Source of the DNA: SHLJ01 sp041618535
GTDB lineage: Bacteria; Bacteroidota; Bacteroidia; Flavobacteriales; Flavobacteriaceae
DNA: 21,299 nt
Direction of reading: 5' to 3'
NCBI GenBank assembly: GCA_041618535.1
Contig: JBFKFP010000033.1
Coordinates: 1 to 21,299 of the forward strand
Shown here: positions 8,237-15,778 of the stretch, piece after piece
How the letters are laid out: every line of letters starts with the position of its first letter
Position numbering within the stretch: position 1 is the stretch's first letter
Made by a program: the position numbers and the translations under genes
Notes under the pieces: generated by a model
The model's database searches: none
Told to the model about the DNA's origin: nothing
The model's input: only the letters and a program-made list of their open reading frames with translations

Positions 8237-8722
8237 ATGGCAGATGTTGGAATCATAATGGGCAGTGACAGCGACCTACCCGTGATGCAAGAGGCAATAG
8301 ACATTCTAGAAGAACTTGGAGTAACGACCGAGGTAGATATAGTTTCCGCCCACCGCACACCTGAGAAGATGTTAGCATATGGCAAGAATGCTCATGATCG
8401 GGGGATTAAAGTGATAATTGCTGGCGCAGGCGGAGCAGCACATTTACCGGGAATGATAGCTTCCCTCTCTCCGTTGCCAGTAATTGGAGTACCTGTGAAA
8501 TCAAGAAATTCTATCGACGGATGGGACTCCATTCTGTCCATACTTCAGATGCCTGGCGGTGTACCCGTGGCAACGGTTGCACTGAACGGTGCTAAGAATG
8601 CGGGGATTTTAGCCGCTCAGATACTCGGATCTCAGAACCGGGAAGTGCTGGAAAGGATAATAGCTTACAAGGAAGGATTGAAGAATAAGGTCCTCGACGC
8701 CTCAAAGCGTGTAAAAAAATAA
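8237..8722 (+). CDS. purE: N5-carboxyaminoimidazole ribonucleotide mutase (PurE, class I)
   Basis: A 161-residue protein of standard class I PurE length. It moves the carboxylate of the PurK product from N5 to C4, giving CAIR. The signature motifs are GSDSD at residues 9-13, SAHRTP at 37-42 (catalytic His39), and the AGAGGAAHLPGMIAS loop. It starts 3 bases after the purK stop. A hairpin terminator begins inside its stop codon, so the transcription unit is just purK-purE. Confidence 0.97.
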   Translation: MADVGIIMGSDSDLPVMQEAIDILEELGVTTEVDIVSAHRTPEKMLAYGKNAHDRGIKVIIAGAGGAAHLPGMIASLSPLPVIGVPVKSRNSIDGWDSILSILQMPGGVPVATVALNGAKNAGILAAQILGSQNREVLERIIAYKEGLKNKVLDASKRVKK

Positions 8723-8748
8723 AACCCCGATGGGAAAATCGAGGTTTT
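8721..8748 (+). terminator. Hairpin terminator of purK-purE
   Basis: AAAACCCCGAT (8721-8731) pairs with ATCGAGGTTTT (8738-8748) over 11 positions with one C-A mismatch, around the loop GGGAAA. The 3' arm ends in a run of four T. The 5' arm overlaps the last two bases of the purE stop codon. The A/T ends could let it work in both directions. Confidence 0.75.
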
Positions 8749-8951
8749 ATCATTGCTATTAATCAACCATTTTTTAGGAGTAAAGAAATACTCCATGAAA
8801 AATTCAGAACGAATGTAATTAAAAATTGAATTTAATTCCGTTAAATGTTAATTAAAAATAATAAAATCAGATAGTTAGAAAGAAAAAGCCTACCAAAAAA
8901 TCCATCTTGTAGCCTTTTATTTGTAAGATTTTTCTGAATTTTTTGAAATAC
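8749..8951. other. AT-rich intergenic region upstream of the M3 peptidase gene
   Basis: About 200 bases with no convincing gene. It contains a perfect 6-bp hairpin (GGAGTA at 8777-8782, TACTCC at 8789-8794, loop AAGAAA). An 11-base direct repeat TAATTAAAAAT lies at 8816-8826 and 8849-8859, exactly 33 bases apart. A 10-bp stem with one mismatch pairs 8884-8893 with 8909-8918 (AAAAGCCTAC/GTAGCCTTTT). A near -7 box TTTATTTG lies at 8916-8923 with one mismatch and no -33. The promoter of the downstream peptidase gene should lie here, but I cannot place it firmly. Confidence 0.5.
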
Positions 8952-10982
8952 ATGAGTAAAATAAATTTCCCTTTTAACACACCATACAATACAGCACCCT
9001 TTTCTAAAATTAAAGATTCCGATTTTTTACCGGCAATCAAAAATGCCATCGAAACAGGCCGTTCTGAAATTGAGTCCATTATCTCTTGTGAGGAAGAACC
9101 CTCCTTCAGAAACACTATAGAGGCACTGGAGTTCTCCGGTCAGGAACTGGATAGGATGTCCAGTTTGTTTTTTAATCTGAATGCTGCTGAGACCAATGAA
9201 ACAATCCAGGCCCTGGCTCAGGAAATCTCACCACTTCTTACTGATTTTGCCAACGATATATTGTTGAACGAAAAATTGTATGACCGGATAAAGCATGTGT
9301 ACGAAATTCGTGAAACGCTGAACCTGAATGGCGAAGAATTACGTCTTTTGGAAAAGAAATACAAACAGTTTGTCAGAAATGGTGCGAACCTTGACATGGA
9401 GGGCAAGAAACGACTGAGGGAGATTGACAAGGAACTGGGAAAGCTTAAGCTGACATTCGGGGAGCATGTGCTGGCTGAGACCAATGCCTTTGAGTTACAT
9501 ATCACTGATCAGGAGGATCTCAGTGGCTTGCCGGAGGGCGTTTTGGAGGCTGCCAGCCAATTGGCGGAATCAAAAGGAAAGGAGGGTTGGATCTTTACTC
9601 TAAATTTCCCCAGTTACGTCCCGTTCATGACCTATGCCGATAACAGGGAATTGCGTAAAACCATGTCCCTGGCATATGGTAGAAAGGGATTCCAGATGAA
9701 TGAATTCGACAACCAGGAAATAGTCCTTAAGATCGTAAATCTCCGGCATGAAAGGGCTCAATTGCTGGGCTACGGAAATCACGCAGAATTCGTTCTTGAG
9801 GAGCGTATGGCAAAATCACCGGCCGCAGTGCTGAAATTCCTTGATGATTTGCTTGAAAAGGCCCGGCCCGCGGCAGATAAGGAATTTGACAAATTAAAGG
9901 TGTTCGCCTATGAATTGGACGGAATAACAGATTTCCAGAAATGGGATGCCGCCTATTACACAGAAAAACTAAAGCAACAACTCTTCGATCTGGACGACGA
10001 AAAACTTAAGCCATATTTTAAACTGGAAGAGGTAATCGACGGGGTTTTTCTTGTGGCTTCAAAACTGTTCGATCTCAAATTCAACCAGATCAATAATATC
10101 GATAAATATCATCCTGAGGTCAAGACATATGAGGTATTGGATGGTAACAACAAGTTTTTAGCCGTTCTCTATGCGGATTTCTTTCCACGGAAAGGAAAGA
10201 GAAACGGAGCCTGGATGACATCATTCAAACCACAGTTCATCAGGAATGGGGAAAACAGCAGGCCACACATATCCATTGTCTGCAATTTTACGAAATCAAC
10301 GGCCACAAGGCCTTCCCTGCTCACCTTCAACGAGGTCAAGACCCTTTTCCATGAATTCGGCCACGCCCTGCATGGAATGTTGGCGAATACTACTTTTCCG
10401 AGCCTTTCGGGGACGGGGGTATATTGGGATTTTGTAGAGTTACCCAGTCAGCTTATGGAAAACTGGTGTTACGAGCAAGAAGCCCTGATTCTTTTCGCAA
10501 AACATTATAAAACCGGCGAGCCCATGCCGTCAGAGATGCTGGAAAAAATTAAAGCCTCTTCAACTTTCATGGAAGGTATGCAGACGGTGAGACAGATCAG
10601 TTTTGGTCTCCTGGATATGAGTTGGCATGCAAATGACCCATCGGGAATTGAAGATGTAAAGTTGCATGAATTAAAAGCGTTTTCAGGCACCCAATTTTAT
10701 CCTGATTGTGCTGAAAATTGCATGAGCACATCTTTCTCTCATATTTTTCAGGGCGGATATTCTTCCGGCTATTACAGTTACAAATGGGCAGAGGTCCTGG
10801 ATGCGGATGCCTTTGAATGCTTTAAGGCAAATGGAATATTCAATTCGAAAATTGCCGGTAAATTCAAAGAACATATCCTAAGCAAGGGAGGAACAGAGGA
10901 TCCAATGGAACTTTATGTGAAATTCCGGGGTGAAAAACCCAGGCCTGAGGCCCTTTTAAAACGTGCCGGATTACTTGTTTAA
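8952..10982 (+). CDS. dcp: M3 family metallopeptidase, peptidyl-dipeptidase Dcp type
   Basis: A 676-residue M3 zinc metallopeptidase with the active-site motif HEFGH at residues 467-471 and the third zinc ligand expected at Glu496 (DFVELPSQ). The C-terminal GGYSSGYYSYKWAEVL is the substrate-binding Tyr region of M3 enzymes. Its N-terminus, length and the sequence around the zinc site (TLFHEFGHALHGM, FVELPSQ) resemble E. coli Dcp more than oligopeptidase A. The expected activity is release of C-terminal dipeptides from short peptides. There is no signal peptide, so a cytoplasmic role in peptide turnover is likely. The start is taken at ATG 8952 (MSKINFPFNTPYN); an in-frame TTG at 8943 would add only three residues. 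It precedes the sigma factor gene by 71 bases. Confidence 0.93.
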   Translation: MSKINFPFNTPYNTAPFSKIKDSDFLPAIKNAIETGRSEIESIISCEEEPSFRNTIEALEFSGQELDRMSSLFFNLNAAETNETIQALAQEISPLLTDFANDILLNEKLYDRIKHVYEIRETLNLNGEELRLLEKKYKQFVRNGANLDMEGKKRLREIDKELGKLKLTFGEHVLAETNAFELHITDQEDLSGLPEGVLEAASQLAESKGKEGWIFTLNFPSYVPFMTYADNRELRKTMSLAYGRKGFQMNEFDNQEIVLKIVNLRHERAQLLGYGNHAEFVLEERMAKSPAAVLKFLDDLLEKARPAADKEFDKLKVFAYELDGITDFQKWDAAYYTEKLKQQLFDLDDEKLKPYFKLEEVIDGVFLVASKLFDLKFNQINNIDKYHPEVKTYEVLDGNNKFLAVLYADFFPRKGKRNGAWMTSFKPQFIRNGENSRPHISIVCNFTKSTATRPSLLTFNEVKTLFHEFGHALHGMLANTTFPSLSGTGVYWDFVELPSQLMENWCYEQEALILFAKHYKTGEPMPSEMLEKIKASSTFMEGMQTVRQISFGLLDMSWHANDPSGIEDVKLHELKAFSGTQFYPDCAENCMSTSFSHIFQGGYSSGYYSYKWAEVLDADAFECFKANGIFNSKIAGKFKEHILSKGGTEDPMELYVKFRGEKPRPEALLKRAGLLV

Positions 10983-11053
10983 AATAAAACAGTGTGGGAT
11001 GGGATCGGAAGTTTTGGTTAATTCCTATTTTTACTCCAAGTTAACTTCAATTA

Positions 11054-11608
11054 ATGGCCAAACATGAGATAAATCCGAACCAATGGATTGAAAGGTACTC
11101 CGATTACCTGTTCAATTATACCATTACAAGGGTGAATGACAGGGAGATAGCCAAGGACCTGGTGCAGGATACGTTTTTCGCAGGTTTGAAATCCATGCAG
11201 AATTTCAAGGGTGAGGCAAGCGAACGAACATGGCTGGTATCAATATTAAAAAGAAAGATCATTGATCACTACCGTAAAATTAATTCTGCGAAGGGCCGGG
11301 CTGAGGTGAAAATGAATTTCAACTCTGAAGGTGATGATGACGGAGATTGGTTGGAGCAGCGTGTTGCCGACCCTTATGATAAAACGGCCGAGGACGATCT
11401 TGAGAACACCGAGTTAGGCCTGGCCATACATGGTTGCATTGAAAAGCTGCCACCGAAGCAGGCCGAGGTGTTTAAGAAGAAGACCTTATTGGGTTATGAT
11501 ACCGAAGCCATATGTAATGAACTCGGTATAACACCGTCTAACTTATGGGTTATCATACACCGGGCCAGGACTTCGCTGGCGTCCTGCCTGGAGGATAATT
11601 GGTTTTAA
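11054..11608 (+). CDS. ECF-type RNA polymerase sigma factor
   Basis: A 184-residue sigma-70-family protein with the two-domain ECF layout. Sigma region 2 spans residues ~12-75 (DYLFNYTITRVNDREIAKDLVQDTFF, then FKGEASERTWLVSILKRKIIDHYRK). An acidic linker follows (EGDDDGDWLEQRVADP). Region 4 with its helix-turn-helix spans ~128-178 (LPPKQAEVFKKKTLLGYDTEAICNELGITPSNLWVIIHRAR). Region 3 is absent. It would direct RNA polymerase to a small set of promoters in response to a signal. The next gene starts 9 bases downstream and encodes a small Cys/His protein that resembles a minimal anti-sigma factor. No strong promoter was found in front of it. Confidence 0.93.
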   Translation: MAKHEINPNQWIERYSDYLFNYTITRVNDREIAKDLVQDTFFAGLKSMQNFKGEASERTWLVSILKRKIIDHYRKINSAKGRAEVKMNFNSEGDDDGDWLEQRVADPYDKTAEDDLENTELGLAIHGCIEKLPPKQAEVFKKKTLLGYDTEAICNELGITPSNLWVIIHRARTSLASCLEDNWF

Positions 11609-11617
11609 ATTTTAACC

Positions 11618-11878
11618 ATGAACAAAGGAAAAGGTATATTTATTTCATGCGAAGAAGCGAATCATAATTGTGATAAATCACAATATGATGAGGCTGGATT
11701 TTGGGAAAAGGTCAAGTTAAGCTTTCACCTGATCTACTGCAGGGCCTGTCGTAAATATTCTGCCAACAATGCTAAACTCACCAGGCTTGTGAATAATAAT
11801 GAGGTAGACTGCATGGAGGAAAAAGAGAAGATAAAACTGAGGGAGGAGTTCAGTAAAGAATTGAAAAATTATCGTTAG
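11618..11878 (+). CDS. Small Cys/His-rich protein, candidate cytosolic zinc-binding anti-sigma factor
   Basis: An 86-residue, highly charged protein encoded 9 bases after the ECF sigma gene. His37, Cys41 and Cys44 form HLIYCRAC, the HxxxCxxC core of zinc-binding anti-sigma domains, and Cys11 (FISCEEAN) could be the fourth ligand at the N-terminus as in that class. There is no membrane segment and no C-terminal sensor domain; the last ~25 residues are a charged helix (EEKEKIKLREEFSKELKNY). From context and motif it probably binds and restrains the neighbouring sigma factor, perhaps releasing it on oxidation or zinc loss. That role is inference. The translation is convincing: good spacing, ATG start, compact operon position. 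Its stop overlaps the stop of the convergent membrane-protein gene by three bases. Confidence 0.7.
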   Translation: MNKGKGIFISCEEANHNCDKSQYDEAGFWEKVKLSFHLIYCRACRKYSANNAKLTRLVNNNEVDCMEEKEKIKLREEFSKELKNYR

Positions 11879-12708
11879 GGCATTAAGATCATTAAAATCA
11901 GCCAAAGCAAGGGGATGCCCTCTACCCAAAAAGCGCTGTAATACTGGTTTTGGCGAGTTGTGCTAAAAAGCAGGAAAGCAGCGGTTATTACAAGGACCAC
12001 CGGGATTACGAAGAACTTCTGCTCATCCACATCGTCCTTCATGAATTCCAACGCCCCTATCAACACCAGGAGCATGATTCCCAGGAATTTAGTGGCATTT
12101 AATCCAATTTGCTGTGGTATAGTGGCCAGCTTCAGGTTGTCGAATTGCAAATCCCTGATTTCAAAGGGTAACATCGCAACCCACACATACAGATAGACCT
12201 GCAACATGAATATCCAGGCATCAAAACTCATCGAGGTTCCAGATTCATAAAAGGGCAGTAAAACTACTACTCCCGCCCATACGAGCGCTATGATATAGAT
12301 TTTAAGTCCGCTAACTGCCCTTAGATTCTTTTTATGATCTAAAAACCAGCTTTTAGGAACAATCGGGATTGCATATAAAAAAGTAAGTGCACCCATCACC
12401 GCTGCAATAATTATGGTATCGCGGTTAAGCTGCAACAGGAAGTAACACAGTGCCACGAAGGCGAAAAAGGCGAAAATCTGAATATGTCGCAACCAGGGCG
12501 CCAGTCTTTTGTGATGAAATTTAGCGAGGCCGAAATACTTCACGAAATTATAGCCGCTAACCGTTCCGAAGAAAATAAACCCTAACAGGTTCAGGTTTAT
12601 ACCGATGTCGAAATCCAGGCAGGTTATTAAGCTTAAACTGCATACCGCCAGAGCCACATGGATATGGCTGTTAATATAAAACCGAAAAAGCCTTCTGAGC
12701 AACAGCAT
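11875..12708 (-). CDS. UbiA-superfamily-like membrane protein with degenerate first active-site motif
   Basis: A 277-residue, very hydrophobic protein with about eight predicted membrane helices. Its layout recalls UbiA prenyltransferases: an N-terminal LLRRLFRFYINSHIHVALAV, a first loop after GTVSGYNFVKYFGLAKFHH, and a second cytoplasmic loop with LPFEIRDLQFDNLKLATIPQQIG. The second loop keeps a DxxxD motif (DLQFD) followed by the T-x-P-x-x-x-G pattern seen in UbiA proteins. The first motif, normally NDxxDxxxD, keeps the Asn (residue ~54) but has no Asp. As those Asp residues bind the Mg-diphosphate of the prenyl donor, normal prenyl transfer is doubtful. It converges on the sigma/zinc-protein operon and diverges from gcvP. 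Its substrate is unknown; it may be a repurposed member of the fold. Confidence 0.7.
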   Translation of the reverse strand: MLLLRRLFRFYINSHIHVALAVCSLSLITCLDFDIGINLNLLGFIFFGTVSGYNFVKYFGLAKFHHKRLAPWLRHIQIFAFFAFVALCYFLLQLNRDTIIIAAVMGALTFLYAIPIVPKSWFLDHKKNLRAVSGLKIYIIALVWAGVVVLLPFYESGTSMSFDAWIFMLQVYLYVWVAMLPFEIRDLQFDNLKLATIPQQIGLNATKFLGIMLLVLIGALEFMKDDVDEQKFFVIPVVLVITAAFLLFSTTRQNQYYSAFWVEGIPLLWLILMILMP

Positions 12709-12712
12709 ATTA

Positions 12713-12720
12713 CAAAAATA
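12713..12720 (-). promoter_or_regulatory. Candidate -7 box of the UbiA-like gene
   Basis: On the minus strand this reads TATTTTTG, an exact TAnnTTTG match. It ends only 4 bases before the ATG at 12708, so a transcript from it would start at or within a few bases of the start codon. No -33 TTTG lies at standard spacing. It is either a leaderless promoter or a chance match in A/T-rich DNA. Confidence 0.3.
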
Positions 12721-12785
12721 GACAATCCGATTTTAAGGTTTTTTTAGTTAAAAACTTTCATAATTGTACAAAATAAACATCCAAT

Positions 12786-12797
12786 AATTACGTAATT
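12786..12797. promoter_or_regulatory. Perfect 12-bp palindrome overlapping the gcvP -7 box
   Basis: AATTACGTAATT is its own reverse complement with no spacer. Its right half overlaps the candidate gcvP -7 box by five bases, a position where a bound protein would block RNA polymerase. It is a candidate operator; no known regulator is assigned. Confidence 0.35.
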
Positions 12798-12800
12798 TTG
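12793..12800 (+). promoter_or_regulatory. Candidate -7 box of gcvP
   Basis: TAATTTTG is an exact TAnnTTTG match, 25 bases before the gcvP ATG at 12826. A TTG at 12764-12766 is the nearest -33 candidate, but its 26-base spacer is longer than usual. The distance to the start codon is typical. Confidence 0.5.
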
Positions 12801-12825
12801 CTCATCAAATTGCAGCTCGAAAAAT

Positions 12826-15672
12826 ATGAATACGAATAACTTCTCCATTCGGCATATCGGCCCTCGAGATGAGGATATCAAAGAGATGTTGAATGCCATA
12901 GGATCAAGTTCCGTTGATCAGCTCATAGATGAAACCATTCCTGAAAGCATACGCCTGAAGAATGGACTAACCCTGGATGACGCGATGAGTGAACAGGAGT
13001 ATCTTCAGCACATCAATGAGTTGGGCAAGAAAAATAAAGTATTTAAATCTTATATAGGCCTGGGCTATCATCCCACGGTTCTCCCGCCGGTCATACAGCG
13101 AAATATCCTGGAAAACCCGGGCTGGTATACGGCCTATACTCCTTACCAGGCCGAAATTGCACAGGGCAGATTGGAAGCCCTGTTGAATTTTCAGACCATG
13201 ATAACCGATCTTACAGGGATGGAAATTGCGAATGCCTCCCTGCTGGACGAAAGCACGGCTGCTGCAGAAGCCATGGCCTTGTTGTTCGCAGTAAGGGAGA
13301 GAGAGCAGAAGAAAAATGACGTAGTCAGGTTTTTTGTTTCGGAAGATGTTCTGCCTCAAACAATTTCGGTTCTGAAAACCAGGGGAATTCCATTAGGGAT
13401 AGACCTCGAAATAGGAAATCCCGGGACCTTTGATTATTCAAACCAATATTTCGGAGCGCTTATACAGCTTCCTGGGAAAACAGGTGAGATAAAGGAAATA
13501 TCATCTTTTATCTCAAGGTCACATCAATCGGGGATAAAAGTAGCTGTCGCGGCCGACCTCATGAGCCTGGTGTTGATTGAGGCACCCGGAAAATTCGGTG
13601 CCGATGTTGTAGTAGGAACAAGTCAGCGTTTTGGTATCCCGATGGGATATGGAGGTCCTCATGCTGCTTTTTTTGCCACCAGGGAAGAATACAAAAGAAA
13701 TTTACCGGGAAGGATAATAGGCGTTACCCGGGATAGAGATGGTAATCGGGCTCTTCGGATGGCTCTTCAGACAAGAGAGCAGCACATCAAGCGTGACAAA
13801 GCCACATCCAACATATGCACGGCACAGGTACTGTTAGCGGTAATGGCCGGAATGTATGGTGTCTACCACGGGCCAAACGGACTTCGTCATATTGCCGAGA
13901 GTATTCATTCCAGGGCGATCGCCCTGGAAAAGGGGCTTAAACAGATGGGATTTGTTCAAATGAACGATTCATTCTTTGATACCCTCATGATCGAAGCTAA
14001 TGCAGAAAAAATCAAGACTTTGGCTGAGGAGAGCGAGGTTAATTTCTATTACCCCGATGAAAACCGCGTCTGTATTTCAGTAAATGAAACCACTACCCTT
14101 TCTAACCTGAATGAAATCCTGAAGATTTTTGCTGCATATAACAACACCTTAGCGGAAGGCGTAAAACAACTTGAAACTGCATCAAAGATCCCGGAAACGA
14201 TGAAAAGGCTTTCTGATTTCATGGCATTCGATGTTTTTAACAGTTATCACTCAGAAACCGAACTGATGCGGTACATCAAGAGGCTGGAACGAAAGGACCT
14301 TTCTTTGAATCATTCCATGATCTCACTTGGGTCATGTACAATGAAACTTAACGCTGCCGCCGAAATGCTTCCCTTAAGCTGGTTAAATTGGGGCAATATG
14401 CATCCATTTGCCCCGATCGAGCAGGCGAAAGGTTACCAGGAGGTTTTAAGCAGTCTTGAAGATTACCTGACAGAGATCACCGGATTTTCCGGCACATCAC
14501 TTCAGCCCAATTCGGGAGCCCAGGGTGAGTTTGCCGGATTGATGGTTATAAAAGCCTATCATGAATCGAGAAATGATCATCACCGCAATATTTGCCTGAT
14601 CCCCTCCTCAGCCCATGGCACCAACCCGGCCAGTGCTGTCATGGCTGGAATGAAAGTGGTAGTGACCAAGTCGTCTGAAGCAGGAAATATCGATATTGAG
14701 GATCTGAAGGCAAAGGCGGAACTGCATAAAGATAATCTCGCAGCCCTGATGGTGACCTATCCTTCAACCCATGGTGTTTATGAGTCAGCGATCAAGGAAA
14801 TTACGAAGATCATTCACGATAACGGGGGACAGGTTTATATGGATGGAGCCAATATGAACGCCCAGGTTGGTCTAACCAATCCCGGAAACATAGGAGCTGA
14901 TGTCTGTCATCTGAATTTACATAAAACTTTTGCCATTCCTCATGGCGGAGGCGGACCCGGGGTTGGGCCAATTTGCGTCGCCAAACAGCTCGTTCCATTT
15001 CTTCCCGGAAACCCCTTAATTGAAACCGGTGGAGAAAAGGCCATCACAGCCATTTCCGGAGCACCGTTCGGTTCAGCTCTAGTTTGCCTGATCTCTTATG
15101 GATATATTAAAATGTTGGGTGCGAGCGGACTTACCAAAGCCACGGAGATTGCCATTCTTAATGCAAACTACATTAAGGAACGGCTTCACGGATACTTCGA
15201 AACCTTATATACCGGGGAGCACGGTCGAGCAGCTCATGAGATGATTATAGACTGCAGGCCTTTCAAGGTAAAAGGAATTGAGGTAGTGGATATTGCCAAG
15301 CGGTTGATGGATTATGGCTTTCACGCGCCAACGGTTTCCTTCCCGGTTGCGGGTACCATGATGATTGAACCTACAGAGAGCGAGAGCAAAGCCGAAATGG
15401 ACAGATTCTGCGAGGCTTTGATTTCTATACGTAAGGAGATAGATTCAATCAGCGATCAGGACAATAATGTCCTTAAGAACTCACCTCACACCCTGTCGAT
15501 GTTAACTGCCGATCATTGGGAGTTTCCCTATAGCAGGGAGCAGGCAGCATATCCATTGGATTTCGTAGCAGACAATAAGTTTTGGCCAAGCGTGCGGAGA
15601 GTGGATGAGGCCTATGGAGACAGGAATTTAATATGTACTTGTGCGCCAATTGAAGACTATATTGAAGTTTAA
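12826..15672 (+). CDS. gcvP: Glycine dehydrogenase (decarboxylating), P protein of the glycine cleavage system
   Basis: A 948-residue full-length, single-chain GcvP: the N-terminal and C-terminal halves that are separate proteins in some bacteria are joined here. It decarboxylates glycine and transfers the aminomethyl group to lipoyl-GcvH. The start MNTNNFSIRHIGPRDEDIKEML is the usual N-terminus. Further family motifs are YTPYQAEIAQGRLEALLNFQTM, GVTRDRDG and NICTAQVLLA. In the C-terminal half are SLGSCTMKLNAAAEM, HGTNPASAVMAGM, and the PLP site HLNLHKTFAIPHGGGGPGVGP with the Schiff-base lysine at residue 700 (bases 14923-14925). gcvT and gcvH are not in the window, so the gene appears to be expressed alone. 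No clear terminator follows. Confidence 0.98.
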   Translation: MNTNNFSIRHIGPRDEDIKEMLNAIGSSSVDQLIDETIPESIRLKNGLTLDDAMSEQEYLQHINELGKKNKVFKSYIGLGYHPTVLPPVIQRNILENPGWYTAYTPYQAEIAQGRLEALLNFQTMITDLTGMEIANASLLDESTAAAEAMALLFAVREREQKKNDVVRFFVSEDVLPQTISVLKTRGIPLGIDLEIGNPGTFDYSNQYFGALIQLPGKTGEIKEISSFISRSHQSGIKVAVAADLMSLVLIEAPGKFGADVVVGTSQRFGIPMGYGGPHAAFFATREEYKRNLPGRIIGVTRDRDGNRALRMALQTREQHIKRDKATSNICTAQVLLAVMAGMYGVYHGPNGLRHIAESIHSRAIALEKGLKQMGFVQMNDSFFDTLMIEANAEKIKTLAEESEVNFYYPDENRVCISVNETTTLSNLNEILKIFAAYNNTLAEGVKQLETASKIPETMKRLSDFMAFDVFNSYHSETELMRYIKRLERKDLSLNHSMISLGSCTMKLNAAAEMLPLSWLNWGNMHPFAPIEQAKGYQEVLSSLEDYLTEITGFSGTSLQPNSGAQGEFAGLMVIKAYHESRNDHHRNICLIPSSAHGTNPASAVMAGMKVVVTKSSEAGNIDIEDLKAKAELHKDNLAALMVTYPSTHGVYESAIKEITKIIHDNGGQVYMDGANMNAQVGLTNPGNIGADVCHLNLHKTFAIPHGGGGPGVGPICVAKQLVPFLPGNPLIETGGEKAITAISGAPFGSALVCLISYGYIKMLGASGLTKATEIAILNANYIKERLHGYFETLYTGEHGRAAHEMIIDCRPFKVKGIEVVDIAKRLMDYGFHAPTVSFPVAGTMMIEPTESESKAEMDRFCEALISIRKEIDSISDQDNNVLKNSPHTLSMLTADHWEFPYSREQAAYPLDFVADNKFWPSVRRVDEAYGDRNLICTCAPIEDYIEV

Positions 15673-15724
15673 AAATCAATTGGACATCGTATTTTTAACC
15701 GATTTCAGGTTGAATTTAGAGAAA

Positions 15725-15755
15725 TTGAGCCATATTTTTCGGGTTAATTATTTTG
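15725..15755 (+). promoter_or_regulatory. Candidate promoter of the KAS III-methyltransferase-glycosyltransferase unit
   Basis: A -33-like TTG at 15725-15727 is followed after 20 bases by TTATTTTG at 15748-15755, one mismatch from TAnnTTTG. The -7 box ends 23 bases before the ATG at 15779. Spacing fits a Bacteroidota housekeeping promoter, though the -7 box is imperfect. Confidence 0.4.
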
Positions 15756-15778
15756 ATAAACTTAAAATTACTCCTTAG

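Noticed and set aside
8884..8918. Stem with one mismatch as a second terminator before dcp
   Set aside because: The loop is long (15 bases), the mismatch is central and no preceding gene needs it; kept only as a description of the gap.
8867..9115. 82-residue minus-strand frame across the dcp start
   Set aside because: Overlaps the coding start of the peptidase, is low in complexity at its end and shows no domain.
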